NCBI GenBank assembly: GCA_937920275.1
Contig: CALGVD010000026.1
Location: forward strand, 1 to 34,709
Length of the DNA stretch: 34,709 nt
Source: an uncultured Pseudomonadota bacterium
Lineage (GTDB): Bacteria; Pseudomonadota; Gammaproteobacteria; Steroidobacterales; Steroidobacteraceae
Direction of reading: 5' to 3'
Positions 7,772-15,171 of this stretch are shown piece by piece (the first letter of the stretch is position 1; the number at the start of each line of letters is the position of its first letter). The notes under the pieces were generated by a model. That model was not told the origin of the DNA. It made no database searches and saw only the letters and a program-made list of their open reading frames with translations. The translations under genes were made by a program, and so were the position numbers.

Positions 7772-10276
7772 TCAGAACTTCCAGGTTAGGTCGAGGCCGT
7801 AGGTGCGCGGGGCACCGAACTGCGACACTTCCTCGCCGAAGAACGGGATGATGCTGACGCGGTAGAGCTCGTCGTCGAGGTTCTTACCCCAGAGCGAGAC
7901 CGTCCAAGGGGCGTCTTTCGGCGACAGCTGGACGCGTGCATCGAGCAGGCCGTACGAAGGCTCCCTGGAGAGGTTGTCGGTCGCCCAGAAGAGCTCGCTC
8001 TGCCAGTTGTAGTTCAGGCTGAACTTGAGCGAGTCCTGCCACGCACCGAAGCCGGTGGTGTAGTCGATGCCGACGCTGATCTGGGTCTCCGGGGTGCGCT
8101 GAAGCTGGTTGCCCGAGCTGTCGAGGCGCGTGCCGGTGGACGGGTTGATCGCCGACTCCAAGAAGTCCTTGTACTCGGTGTCGACATACGAGCCGCCCAA
8201 GGACAGGCGCAGCGAATCGGTGGCGAGGAACTCGAGTTCCGCCTCGATGCCCTTGATGTCGGCGCTGGCCGCGTTGTCCGTGAGGTTGCAGAGGCAGGCC
8301 GCGTTGGTCTGGGTCACCTGCAGGTTCTTGTAGTCCATCATGAAGAAGGCGGCATTCAGGCGCAGCCGACGGTCGAGCAGGGTGGTCTTGAAGCCGAGCT
8401 CGTAGTTGGTGGCCTCTTCCGGATCGAACGGTGTCGCCGCCTGCGCGGGGTTCGCCGGCGTGTCGTCGAAGCCGCCGCCCTTGAAGCCCCTCGCGACGGT
8501 CAGGTAGGCGAAGGTGTTGTCGCTCGGGCGCCAATCGATGGTCACCTGCGGGGTGGTCTCGTTCCACTTGGCGCCGTACGGCGTCGTGAACCCGCCGCCC
8601 TCAGCGTATTGCAGCACATTGGGTGCCACGCAACCTGCGGCGGGGAACGGACTGACGACCGAACCGTCCGGACGACGGCAGAGCCCCTCGATGGTCACCA
8701 CCGGGCGCGGATCGTTCGGGCTGAAGCGGTCGCCCGTCTCGACGACGAGGGCGTTGACCGAGCCCGACTTCTTGTCCTGCGTGTAACGCAGGCCGGCGCT
8801 GATCTTCACCGTCTCGGTGATCTCGTAGCCGAGGCTCGCGAACGCGGAGACGTTCTCGATCGCGCCGTCGTTGACCCACTTGTTCTCGCCCGAGAGCGTG
8901 GACAGCGGGTTGTTGCCGCCCGGGATCAACGCACCGAGGAAGTTCTCACCCCAGAAACGGTCGGTCTTCTCGATGTCGTCCTTCTTGAAGTAGGCACCGG
9001 CGATCCAGTCGAACCGCGATTCCGGGTTGTCCGAGGTGATGCGGAACTCTTGACTGAACTGCGTGGCGTCCACGGCCTCGGTGATGGGGTTTGCGAACAG
9101 GAACAGGCCGTTGTTGGAGCTGGCCGGACGAGTGCCGTACCGATTGTTCATGTACGCGATGTAGGCCTGCCAGTTGGGGACGCTGTAGGCCAAGGCCTCC
9201 GGACCCGCACCGGTCTGGTCATAGAGCTGGGCGCTCTCGCCGTTCGTGTACCCGGTCAGCGAATTGAACACGAAGCCGTCGAACTCCTTCGCCACATCGA
9301 GGGTGAAGGTGTAGCCGTCGCGCTTCATATATTGCGCGGTCGGCGTGGAGTCGCCCTTGAAGGTGACATTGGTGGCGACGTTCACGCGCGGATCGGTGAG
9401 GCCGAGGTAAGCACGCAGGTTGCTCCAGGGGCGCGAACAGTTGCTGCTGGTGTAGCTCGTCTCGCAAGCCTTGTAGCCACCCTCGACAGCGACCACATTC
9501 ACGCCGTTGTTGCTGTCTTTGTAGTAGCCCAAGATGGCGCGGGCGGTCACGCCGTTGTCGCCGCCATCGTAGAGCAGCTGGGCGCGGGCTTGCAGGGAGT
9601 CGAGGTCCTCGACTTCACGCTCGTGCAGCTGGTCGTAACCGAAGCCGTCGCGCTTGCGGTACTGCATCGAGAGGCGGCCGGCGACGGTGTCGGAGAGGCC
9701 ACCGGTGACATATCCGGTGAGGAACTGGGAGCTGAAGTTGCCGAGGCCGGCCGTGAGCGAAGCGGAGTTGTCGAACCTCGGCTTCGCGGTCGTCACCGAC
9801 AGCGCGCCGCCGACGACGTTCTTGCCGAGCAGCACGCCCTGCGGACCGCGGATGACTTCCACGCGCTCCAGATCGAAGAAATCGTAGTTCAGATCACCGG
9901 TGCGGCCCATGTAGATGCCGTCGACGAAGGTGCCGACCGATGGGTCGGACGACGGCGAGTCGAGCCGGGTATTGGTGATACCGCGGATGTTGAGCTCGAC
10001 ATCGAGCGGCGTACCGGCGGTCAACGAGAAGCCGGGCACGGCAGCCGCCAAGTCACCCGCCGAGAACAATTTGGCCTCAGCGAGGGTCTCGCCGGAGTAG
10101 GCACTGATGGAGATCGGCGTGGTCTGCAACGCGGTCTCGCGGCGCTGGGCCGTCACCACGACCTCTTCGAGGCCTTGGGCGAAGCTCGGCGTGGCAGCGC
10201 CCGTGAGCGCCACCACCACGGCGGCGGCGGCCAGCGTGGCGACTGCGCCTGAGGAACGGTTGTGTCTGATCGTCAT
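7772..10276 (-). CDS. TonB-dependent outer-membrane receptor (cluster-associated)
   Basis: An 834-residue TonB-dependent receptor. It has a signal peptide (MTIRHNRSSG... to PSFAQ), a TonB box-like LEEVVVTAQRR right after cleavage, and a plug domain with FVDGIYMGRTGDLNYDFFDLERVEVIRGPQG (shown here only as a region, about residues 125-155) and GKNVVGGALSV. A long beta-barrel follows, ending in an aromatic residue (TWKF). It imports a bulky or scarce substrate using the proton motive force. I chose ATG at 10276 because the signal peptide begins there; an upstream in-frame ATG at 10354 would add 26 non-signal residues lying in the putative operator. Receptors of this type are common in sphingomonad and steroid-degrader catabolic clusters, which fits the neighbouring CoA ligases and SDRs. 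The gene has its own terminator. Confidence 0.94.
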   Translation of the reverse strand: MTIRHNRSSGAVATLAAAAVVVALTGAATPSFAQGLEEVVVTAQRRETALQTTPISISAYSGETLAEAKLFSAGDLAAAVPGFSLTAGTPLDVELNIRGITNTRLDSPSSDPSVGTFVDGIYMGRTGDLNYDFFDLERVEVIRGPQGVLLGKNVVGGALSVTTAKPRFDNSASLTAGLGNFSSQFLTGYVTGGLSDTVAGRLSMQYRKRDGFGYDQLHEREVEDLDSLQARAQLLYDGGDNGVTARAILGYYKDSNNGVNVVAVEGGYKACETSYTSSNCSRPWSNLRAYLGLTDPRVNVATNVTFKGDSTPTAQYMKRDGYTFTLDVAKEFDGFVFNSLTGYTNGESAQLYDQTGAGPEALAYSVPNWQAYIAYMNNRYGTRPASSNNGLFLFANPITEAVDATQFSQEFRITSDNPESRFDWIAGAYFKKDDIEKTDRFWGENFLGALIPGGNNPLSTLSGENKWVNDGAIENVSAFASLGYEITETVKISAGLRYTQDKKSGSVNALVVETGDRFSPNDPRPVVTIEGLCRRPDGSVVSPFPAAGCVAPNVLQYAEGGGFTTPYGAKWNETTPQVTIDWRPSDNTFAYLTVARGFKGGGFDDTPANPAQAATPFDPEEATNYELGFKTTLLDRRLRLNAAFFMMDYKNLQVTQTNAACLCNLTDNAASADIKGIEAELEFLATDSLRLSLGGSYVDTEYKDFLESAINPSTGTRLDSSGNQLQRTPETQISVGIDYTTGFGAWQDSLKFSLNYNWQSELFWATDNLSREPSYGLLDARVQLSPKDAPWTVSLWGKNLDDELYRVSIIPFFGEEVSQFGAPRTYGLDLTWKF

Positions 10277-10334
10277 TCTTGGGTACCCCTGGAGTGTTTC
10301 CGTTGGTCGGCATTTCGTCAGCATTGGATGCAGA

Positions 10335-10366
10335 AGCCCTTGAGCGACTTGCATAACGATACCTGC
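10335..10366. promoter_or_regulatory. 32-bp element shared with 3411-3442 (candidate operator)
   Basis: It lies 59 bases upstream of the receptor start and matches the thioesterase promoter element at 25 of 32 positions; most differences are transitions. The half-site ACTTG and the block CTTGCATAAC (10348-10357) are kept, while the CAAGT half of the inverted repeat is degenerate here (TGAGC). It also contains the upstream in-frame ATG of the receptor reading frame, so conservation could in part reflect coding sequence, although the thioesterase copy carries an in-frame stop and cannot be coding. Confidence 0.5.
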
Positions 10367-10378
10367 CTTGTGGCGAGG

Positions 10379-11317
10379 CTACTCCGGTTGCCAAGCAGGG
10401 TGCAAGCCCTGTTGCGCCGAGGCCATGAAATCGCTGTGTGCGCCGAGCGCGTCCGAAAACTCGCGTGGTCGCTCCGGCGCAACGGCAGCCGACTGGCCGA
10501 CCGATGAGTCGATATGCAAGGCGAGATCGTCGTCCACAGCGAAGCCCTCCCCCCACTCGACCGAAGAAGCCCGACGCACCCAACCCGCGCCCGCGACCCA
10601 GGTCTGCCCATTGGTGCGGGAGAGGGGCCGGATCAGCGCTGCGACGACCGGCGCCACGGACGCGGGCGGCATCTTTTGCCGCAGCTCATCACCCAAGTGC
10701 GGACCGGTCATGCGGGTCGCTGCGTACGGCGCGATCGCCGAACAATGCACGCCGCGTGGCGCGCCCTCGGCGGCAAGGCTGCGCATGAACGCGAGCAGCG
10801 CGCCTTTCGAGGCGGCATAGGCGGTGAGTCCATGCAGCCCGTGTAGCCCCGCACTCGACACCGACACGACGATGCGGCCCCGCCCTTGGGCGCGCATGTG
10901 CTGGTAGATCGGCTGTGTCACCGCGACCGTGCCATCAAAATTCACCGCCATGATGCGCCGGAAGTCCTGCAGGGCGATGCGATGGAACGGCTCGTGCTGG
11001 TCGACGCCGGCGTTGTTCACCAGCGCGTCGATCCGACCCCAGCGGCCAAGCGCAGCGTCGAGCATGCGTTGACCGGCGCCGTCCGCGCAGACATCGTCGT
11101 GCTGGGCGATGGCGTCCCCGCCGGCGGCGAGGATCGCGGCGGCGACCGCCTCGGCGGCCGAGGGCAAGGGCACACCGTCCGGACCCGCACGCACCCGGTT
11201 GTTGACCACCACGCGCCACCCGAGTGCCGCAAGATGCGAGGCGTACGCGCAGCCGAGGCCGGTCCCCGCACCCGTGACGATGACGACGGGCTGCGATCCG
11301 TCAGATGCCTTGACCAT
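10379..11317 (-). CDS. SDR family oxidoreductase (MFE-2 / 17-beta-HSD4-like)
   Basis: A 312-residue short-chain dehydrogenase. It has the cofactor motif VTGAGTGLG (residues 14-22), NNAG (101-104), a catalytic serine in SVSSAG (about 154-155), Tyr167 and Lys171 (YAASK). The VTGAGTGLGCAYA...VVVNNR opening resembles the 3-hydroxyacyl-CoA dehydrogenase part of peroxisomal multifunctional enzyme type 2, where the strand-2 acidic region favours NAD. A long C-terminal extension beyond the Rossmann core (about residues 240-312) also fits that group. A beta-oxidation-like dehydrogenase acting on CoA esters is therefore plausible. ATG at 11317 has AAGGA about nine bases upstream. It lies upstream of the TonB-receptor gene on the same strand, with the putative operator between them, and is divergent from the NTF2-like/feruloyl-CoA-synthase group. 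Confidence 0.88.
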   Translation of the reverse strand: MVKASDGSQPVVIVTGAGTGLGCAYASHLAALGWRVVVNNRVRAGPDGVPLPSAAEAVAAAILAAGGDAIAQHDDVCADGAGQRMLDAALGRWGRIDALVNNAGVDQHEPFHRIALQDFRRIMAVNFDGTVAVTQPIYQHMRAQGRGRIVVSVSSAGLHGLHGLTAYAASKGALLAFMRSLAAEGAPRGVHCSAIAPYAATRMTGPHLGDELRQKMPPASVAPVVAALIRPLSRTNGQTWVAGAGWVRRASSVEWGEGFAVDDDLALHIDSSVGQSAAVAPERPREFSDALGAHSDFMASAQQGLHPAWQPE

Positions 11318-11330
11318 GGATGATGTCCTT

Positions 11331-11350
11331 GTCAGTCTTGGTCAGTCTTG
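11331..11350. repeat. Two perfect 10-bp tandem repeats in a divergent promoter
   Basis: GTCAGTCTTG occurs twice head-to-tail at 11331-11340 and 11341-11350. It lies in the 75-base gap between the divergent SDR (start 11317) and the NTF2-like gene (start 11393). A 10-base period places both copies on the same DNA face, as expected for cooperative binding, but a chance duplication is equally possible. Confidence 0.6.
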
Positions 11351-11392
11351 GAGTGAAAGTCGCGGGTCATGATACCCCGCAGGGAGATCGAC

Positions 11393-11923
11393 ATGACCGA
11401 CCGCGGCACGCGCCTTGCGCGTATCTTCGACAAGGACGAGATCCGGGACGTGCTCGCCGCGTATGCGCGCGGCGTCGATCGCGGTGACGGTCCGCTGCTC
11501 AAGTCCTGCTACCACCCTGATGCGATCGAGGAGCACGGCGGTCGCTACACCGGTAACGCACACGACTACGTCGACGGTGCGATCCCGCGGATCCGTCAGA
11601 TGGACGCGATGCAGCATGTGCTCGGCACCAGCCACTTCGATTTCATCGGCGCGGATCTCGCCTATGTCGAGACCTACATCGTCACGCTCGCGCGCATGAA
11701 GGTCGACGGGGAAACGCTGGACACCTTCACGGGCGGACGGCTCATCGACCGCTTCGAGCGGCGTGAGGGACCCTGGAAGATCGCGCACCGCCGCACCATC
11801 TTCGACTGGAACCGCGACACACCGACGCGGCAAGGCTGGGTCGGTGGCATGTTCGTCCCCGGTACACCGGGCATGCGCGTGGGCGCCAAGGGCGAAGGCG
11901 ACCCTTCCTACGAGCGCTTCTAG
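11393..11923 (+). CDS. NTF2-like / SnoaL-like domain protein
   Basis: A 176-residue protein of the SnoaL-like branch of the NTF2 fold. It begins with FDKDEIRDVLAAYARGVDRGD, followed by CYHPDAIEEHG, typical of SnoaL_4 proteins found beside aromatic-ring and polyketide enzymes. ATG at 11393 is preceded by AGGGAG at 11381-11386, six bases away, which favours it over the in-frame ATG at 11369. It starts a three-gene rightward run with the feruloyl-CoA-synthase-like ligase (21-base gap) and an SDR. Members of the fold include dehydratases, isomerases and ring-hydroxylating dioxygenase small subunits. No oxygenase large subunit is present nearby, so a dehydratase, isomerase or binding role is more likely here. 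Confidence 0.83.
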   Translation: MTDRGTRLARIFDKDEIRDVLAAYARGVDRGDGPLLKSCYHPDAIEEHGGRYTGNAHDYVDGAIPRIRQMDAMQHVLGTSHFDFIGADLAYVETYIVTLARMKVDGETLDTFTGGRLIDRFERREGPWKIAHRRTIFDWNRDTPTRQGWVGGMFVPGTPGMRVGAKGEGDPSYERF

Positions 11924-11944
11924 AAGCGATAGGCGGACCGCCCC

Positions 11945-13753
11945 ATGAAACGACCCGATGCCCCTTTTCGCAAGACATCTTTCCCCTCGGCGGCGATGCG
12001 CACCGAGCGCCATGCAGATGGCAGCCTTTGGGTGACCCCTGAGCTTGCGCTCGCGGACTACCGACCCAATCTGCCGCAGGAACTCGCCGCGCGTGCCGCT
12101 GCGCACCCTCAAAAGACCTACCTCGCCGAGCGTCGTGGCGGCGCCGAGGCGCCGTGGTACCTCGCAAGCTATGGCGAGGTCGACCAGCAATCGCGCGCGG
12201 TCGCCGCTTGGCTGCTCGCGCGGGGGATCCCGGCCGGCCGCTCGTTGCTGATCCTCTCCGGCAATTCCGTGATGCACGCGGTGTTCAAGTACGGTGCGAT
12301 GGCCGCACGCTTGCCGGCCTGTCCCGTCAGCGTCAATTACGCCCTCATGGGCGGCGACTACGGTCGCCTGAAGCACGTCATCGAGATGGTGCGCCCGGCC
12401 GTGGTGTTCGCCGAGCAGACGCCTGCCTTCCGTGCCGCGCTCGAGTCCGTGGACTTCGGCGACGCAGCCCTCGTGACCGACGATCCGTCGCTCATCGCCG
12501 TCACACAGGGCAGCGGTCCGGTGGTGGCGACCGCCAGCGTCCTCGCGACGCCTGCGGGTACCGATGTCGACGCTTCGATCGCGTCGATCGATCCGGACGA
12601 AGCCTCGCTCTACATGCTCACCTCGGGCAGCACCAGCCTGCCGAAGGCCGTGATCCAGACCCAGCGCATGATCGCCTCCAACCTCGCGCAGGGTCGGCAA
12701 GTGCTGGGCGACACCGCCGGCTGGAGCGATGTGATGCTTGATTGGCTGCCTTGGAGCCATGTCTCGGGCGCCTTCACCAAGATGGGCACCCTGACGAGCG
12801 GCGGTACGCTGTACATCGACGGCGGCAAGCCCTTGCCGAGCATGTTCGCGGAGTCGCTCCGCAATCTCAAAGAAATCGCGCCGAAGTTCTATGTCAATGT
12901 GCCCTTCGGTTATTCGATGCTCGCCGACGCCCTCGACAAAGACGAAGAACTGCGGCAGCGATTCTTCGGCAATCTGCAGCTCGCGCTCTATGGCGGCGCC
13001 GGTCTGCCGCAGGCGCTCTACAACCGTTTCCAGCAGCTCGCCGTCGATACGGTGGGAGAACGGGTCTTCTTCACGACCGGCTACGGCGCGACCGAGACCG
13101 CTTCGGGCTGCATGGCGATCTACTTCCCGACCGAGGAGGTCGGTATCGGCCTGCCGATGCCGGGGCTCACGCTCAAGCTCGTGCCGGACGGAGACCGCTA
13201 TGAGGTGCGGCTCAAGGGTCCCATGATCACGCCCGGCTACCTCGGACACGGCGAGAAGAACCGCGCGATCTTCGATGAGGACGGGTTCTGGCGCACCGGC
13301 GATGCGGCGCAGCTGCACGACCCCGCCGACATCGGCAAGGGACTCAAGTTCGCGGGACGGCTCGCCGAAGAGTTCAAACTCTCGAACGGCACTTGGGTCG
13401 CCGCAGGGCGCTTGCGGGCCTCGCTCGTCGAAGCGTTCGCGCCGCTGCTCGGCGATTTCGTGATCTGCGGCGAGAACCGCGAACGGCTGACGGCGCTCAC
13501 CTGGCCGAAGACGCCAGTCGATGACACCCTGCGCACCGAGCTCTCGCGCCGTCTCGGCGCCTTCAATGTCGGACGCGGCGCGAGCGAACGCGTCGAGGCG
13601 CTGATGCTGCTCGCCGAGCCGCCGCGCGCGGACGCGCATGAACTGTCCGATAAAGGCACCATCAACCAGCGGGTCACCCTGCTCCGCCGCGCAGCGGATG
13701 TGGAACGGCTCGAATCCGGTCAGCCCGATCCGCGGATCGTGCTGCCCTCCTGA
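11945..13753 (+). CDS. Feruloyl-CoA synthase-like acyl-CoA ligase
   Basis: A 602-residue adenylate-forming enzyme. Motifs seen are LTSGSTSLPKAVIQTQ (residues 225-240), FTTGYGATETAS, FWRTGDA and a hinge block GRLAEEFKLSNGTWV. The last is diagnostic of the feruloyl-CoA synthase family, which typically reads GRxxEDFKLxTGTWV. The C-terminus has DKGTINQR instead of the usual PxTxxGK lysine block, again as in that family. Feruloyl-CoA synthases activate hydroxycinnamates, but relatives act on other acids, so the substrate remains open. No enoyl-CoA hydratase/lyase (ech) or vanillin dehydrogenase gene is adjacent, which argues against a classical ferulate pathway here. It sits between the NTF2-like gene and an SDR in one probable operon. 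Confidence 0.87.
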   Translation: MKRPDAPFRKTSFPSAAMRTERHADGSLWVTPELALADYRPNLPQELAARAAAHPQKTYLAERRGGAEAPWYLASYGEVDQQSRAVAAWLLARGIPAGRSLLILSGNSVMHAVFKYGAMAARLPACPVSVNYALMGGDYGRLKHVIEMVRPAVVFAEQTPAFRAALESVDFGDAALVTDDPSLIAVTQGSGPVVATASVLATPAGTDVDASIASIDPDEASLYMLTSGSTSLPKAVIQTQRMIASNLAQGRQVLGDTAGWSDVMLDWLPWSHVSGAFTKMGTLTSGGTLYIDGGKPLPSMFAESLRNLKEIAPKFYVNVPFGYSMLADALDKDEELRQRFFGNLQLALYGGAGLPQALYNRFQQLAVDTVGERVFFTTGYGATETASGCMAIYFPTEEVGIGLPMPGLTLKLVPDGDRYEVRLKGPMITPGYLGHGEKNRAIFDEDGFWRTGDAAQLHDPADIGKGLKFAGRLAEEFKLSNGTWVAAGRLRASLVEAFAPLLGDFVICGENRERLTALTWPKTPVDDTLRTELSRRLGAFNVGRGASERVEALMLLAEPPRADAHELSDKGTINQRVTLLRRAADVERLESGQPDPRIVLPS

Positions 13754-13770
13754 ACCCCGAGGTGGAACCC

Positions 13771-14532
13771 ATGGAGATCCGTGATCGCGTCGCGCTGGTG
13801 ACAGGCGCCAACCGGGGCATCGGTGAGGCGTTCGTGCGGGTGCTGCTCGCCGAAGCCGGCGCAGCCAAGGTGTATGCCGCCGCGCGCGACCCGGCCGATG
13901 CCGCGCACCTCGAGCGCGAGTTCCCGGGTCGATGCATCGCCGTGCGACTGGATGTCACCGACGAGGCGCAGATCAGCGCAGCAGCCGGGCGCTGCGCCGA
14001 TGTCGGACTGCTCATCAACAACGCCGGTCTGTTCACCAACCAGCTGCTGATCGGCGCCGCAGACATCTCTCATGCGCGCGCCGAGATGGAGGTCAATTAC
14101 TTCGGGCCGCTCGCGATGATCCGGGCGTTCGCGCCGGTGCTGGCCCGCAACGGCGGTGGCGCCGTGATCAATGTGCTGTCGGCGGCCGCGATCGTCGCCC
14201 TGCCGAACATGGGCGGCTACTCGCCTTCGAAAGCGGCCGCCCGCATGCTGTCGACCTCGGCGCGCGCGGAGCTCGCCGGCCAGGGCACGCACGTGGCCGC
14301 CCTCATCGTCGGCTCGGTCGAGACGCGGATGGCCGCGCATGTACAGGGTGCCAAAGAAAAGCCCGAGGACATCGCACGCGCCGGCCTGCGCGCGGCGGAG
14401 CGCCGGATCGACGAACTCGACACCGACCGCATGGCCGTGGAGGTGCGTGCCGCGCTGCAACTCGACCCGAAGGGCTTGGAGCGCCGCCTCGCCAAGCTAC
14501 TTGGCGCCCAGAGCATCAGCACAGGCAAGTAG
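13771..14532 (+). CDS. SDR family oxidoreductase
   Basis: A classical 253-residue short-chain dehydrogenase with TGANRGIG (residues 11-18), NNAG (83-86), Ser137, Tyr150 and Lys154 (YSPSK). The strand-2 end AAARD, with arginine, hints at NADP(H) preference. ATG at 13771 is preferred because GAGGTGG lies about five bases upstream; a GTG at 13762 overlaps that site and is unlikely. The 17-base gap after the feruloyl-CoA-synthase-like gene indicates an operon. It may act on a hydroxyl or carbonyl of the same substrate. Its TAG stop lies inside the first of three short repeats at 14526-14570. Confidence 0.9.
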   Translation: MEIRDRVALVTGANRGIGEAFVRVLLAEAGAAKVYAAARDPADAAHLEREFPGRCIAVRLDVTDEAQISAAAGRCADVGLLINNAGLFTNQLLIGAADISHARAEMEVNYFGPLAMIRAFAPVLARNGGGAVINVLSAAAIVALPNMGGYSPSKAAARMLSTSARAELAGQGTHVAALIVGSVETRMAAHVQGAKEKPEDIARAGLRAAERRIDELDTDRMAVEVRAALQLDPKGLERRLAKLLGAQSISTGK

Positions 14533-14570
14533 ACCCTAGCCCAAGTGACCCTGGGCCAAGTACACCCTAG
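14526..14570. repeat. Three 14-bp imperfect repeats between convergent stop codons
   Basis: The copies are CAAGTAGACCCTAG (14526-14539), CAAGTGACCCTGGG (14542-14555) and CAAGTACACCCTAG (14557-14570), with 16- and 15-base periods. They span the gap between the convergent SDR and NTF2-like genes and include both stop codons. A weak hairpin (GCCCA/TGGGC, 14539-14556) can form in the middle, without a T-run, so it is not a standard terminator. Confidence 0.65.
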
Positions 14571-15079
14571 AACAGCGGCGTCCGCCCCGTCAGCGCGACG
14601 ATATGCGGCGGCGGCGCCTCGCCCGCCTTGAGCCGATCGAACAGCCCACGGTCGAAGTAATCGCGCCATTCCGTGATCAGGCCATCCCTGAACCGCATGA
14701 TGCCTGCATAGGGCAGCGCGATCTGCCGTCCCTCGGGCGAGGTGAACTCGTCCACCCCCTCGGCGAGGGCGGTGTCGCCCTGCTCGGCGTAGCTGAAGAT
14801 CCGCCAACGGACATCCTTCATCTGGCCGGCGAGCGTTTCCATGAACCGGGCGGTCGCTTCCTTGCCGATGATGGGCGGACTGCCCACATGGGAGTGCCAG
14901 ACGATGTCGTCGGCCAAACGCGCGATCACGGCCTGTCTGTCGCCCTGCCGCCAACCCATGATGACGGCCTTCATGACGGCGAAATGGCGGCCCTGTGCAG
15001 CATCCTCGACAGACGCACTGGCCACGGTGGCGCCCGCAGCGACCAAAGGTGCGCCAGCGACGAAATTGCGACGGTCCAT
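14567..15079 (-). CDS. Tat-exported NTF2-like / limonene-epoxide-hydrolase-like protein
   Basis: A 170-residue protein with a twin-arginine-like N-terminus (MDRRNFVAGAPLVAAGATVA), unlike the other two NTF2-like proteins, which appear cytoplasmic. The mature part has the NTF2 fold and ends with MRFRDGLITEWRDYFDRG, closely matching the protein at 3492-3869. Export in a folded state by Tat, or simple membrane anchoring, would place this paralogue in the periplasm. ATG at 15079 has GGAGG eight bases upstream. It is divergent from the acyl-CoA ligase at 15172 and convergent with the SDR at 13771. Possible roles are hydrolysis or isomerisation of the incoming substrate before uptake across the inner membrane; the reaction is not known. 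Confidence 0.82.
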   Translation of the reverse strand: MDRRNFVAGAPLVAAGATVASASVEDAAQGRHFAVMKAVIMGWRQGDRQAVIARLADDIVWHSHVGSPPIIGKEATARFMETLAGQMKDVRWRIFSYAEQGDTALAEGVDEFTSPEGRQIALPYAGIMRFRDGLITEWRDYFDRGLFDRLKAGEAPPPHIVALTGRTPLF

Positions 15080-15124
15080 GCGATATCCTCCGGAGAGTTG
15101 CGACTTTCGGTATTAGACCACAGA

Positions 15125-15130
15125 TATAAT
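15125..15130 (+). promoter_or_regulatory. Perfect -10 box (TATAAT) upstream of acyl-CoA ligase
   Basis: TATAAT matches the sigma-70 consensus exactly and lies 41 bases before the GTG start at 15172, giving a predicted 5' leader of about 35 bases. Upstream, TTGCGA (15098-15103) is a poor -35 with a 21-base spacer, so an activator or an extended contact may be needed. Confidence 0.5.
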
Positions 15131-15171
15131 CCTTGCCGTATCTCGCTCATCCACGCGATCGGAGAGACCCC

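Noticed and set aside
8609-10252. Long open frame (547 codons) on the plus strand antisense to the TonB receptor
   Set aside because: No recognisable domain, composition typical of a G+C-rich antisense frame, and the opposite strand encodes a clear receptor with signal peptide, plug and barrel.
11342-13639. 765-codon minus-strand open frame
   Set aside because: It lies opposite the feruloyl-CoA-synthase-like gene and the NTF2-like gene, has no fold or membrane pattern, and is explained by third-position G+C bias.
11945-13753. Classical ferulate degradation operon
   Set aside because: The ligase is of feruloyl-CoA-synthase type, but no hydratase/aldolase or vanillin dehydrogenase is present in the window, so the pathway label is not supported.
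14539-14556. Intrinsic terminator in the 14.5-kb repeat block
   Set aside because: Only a five-pair stem with an eight-base loop and no T-run.
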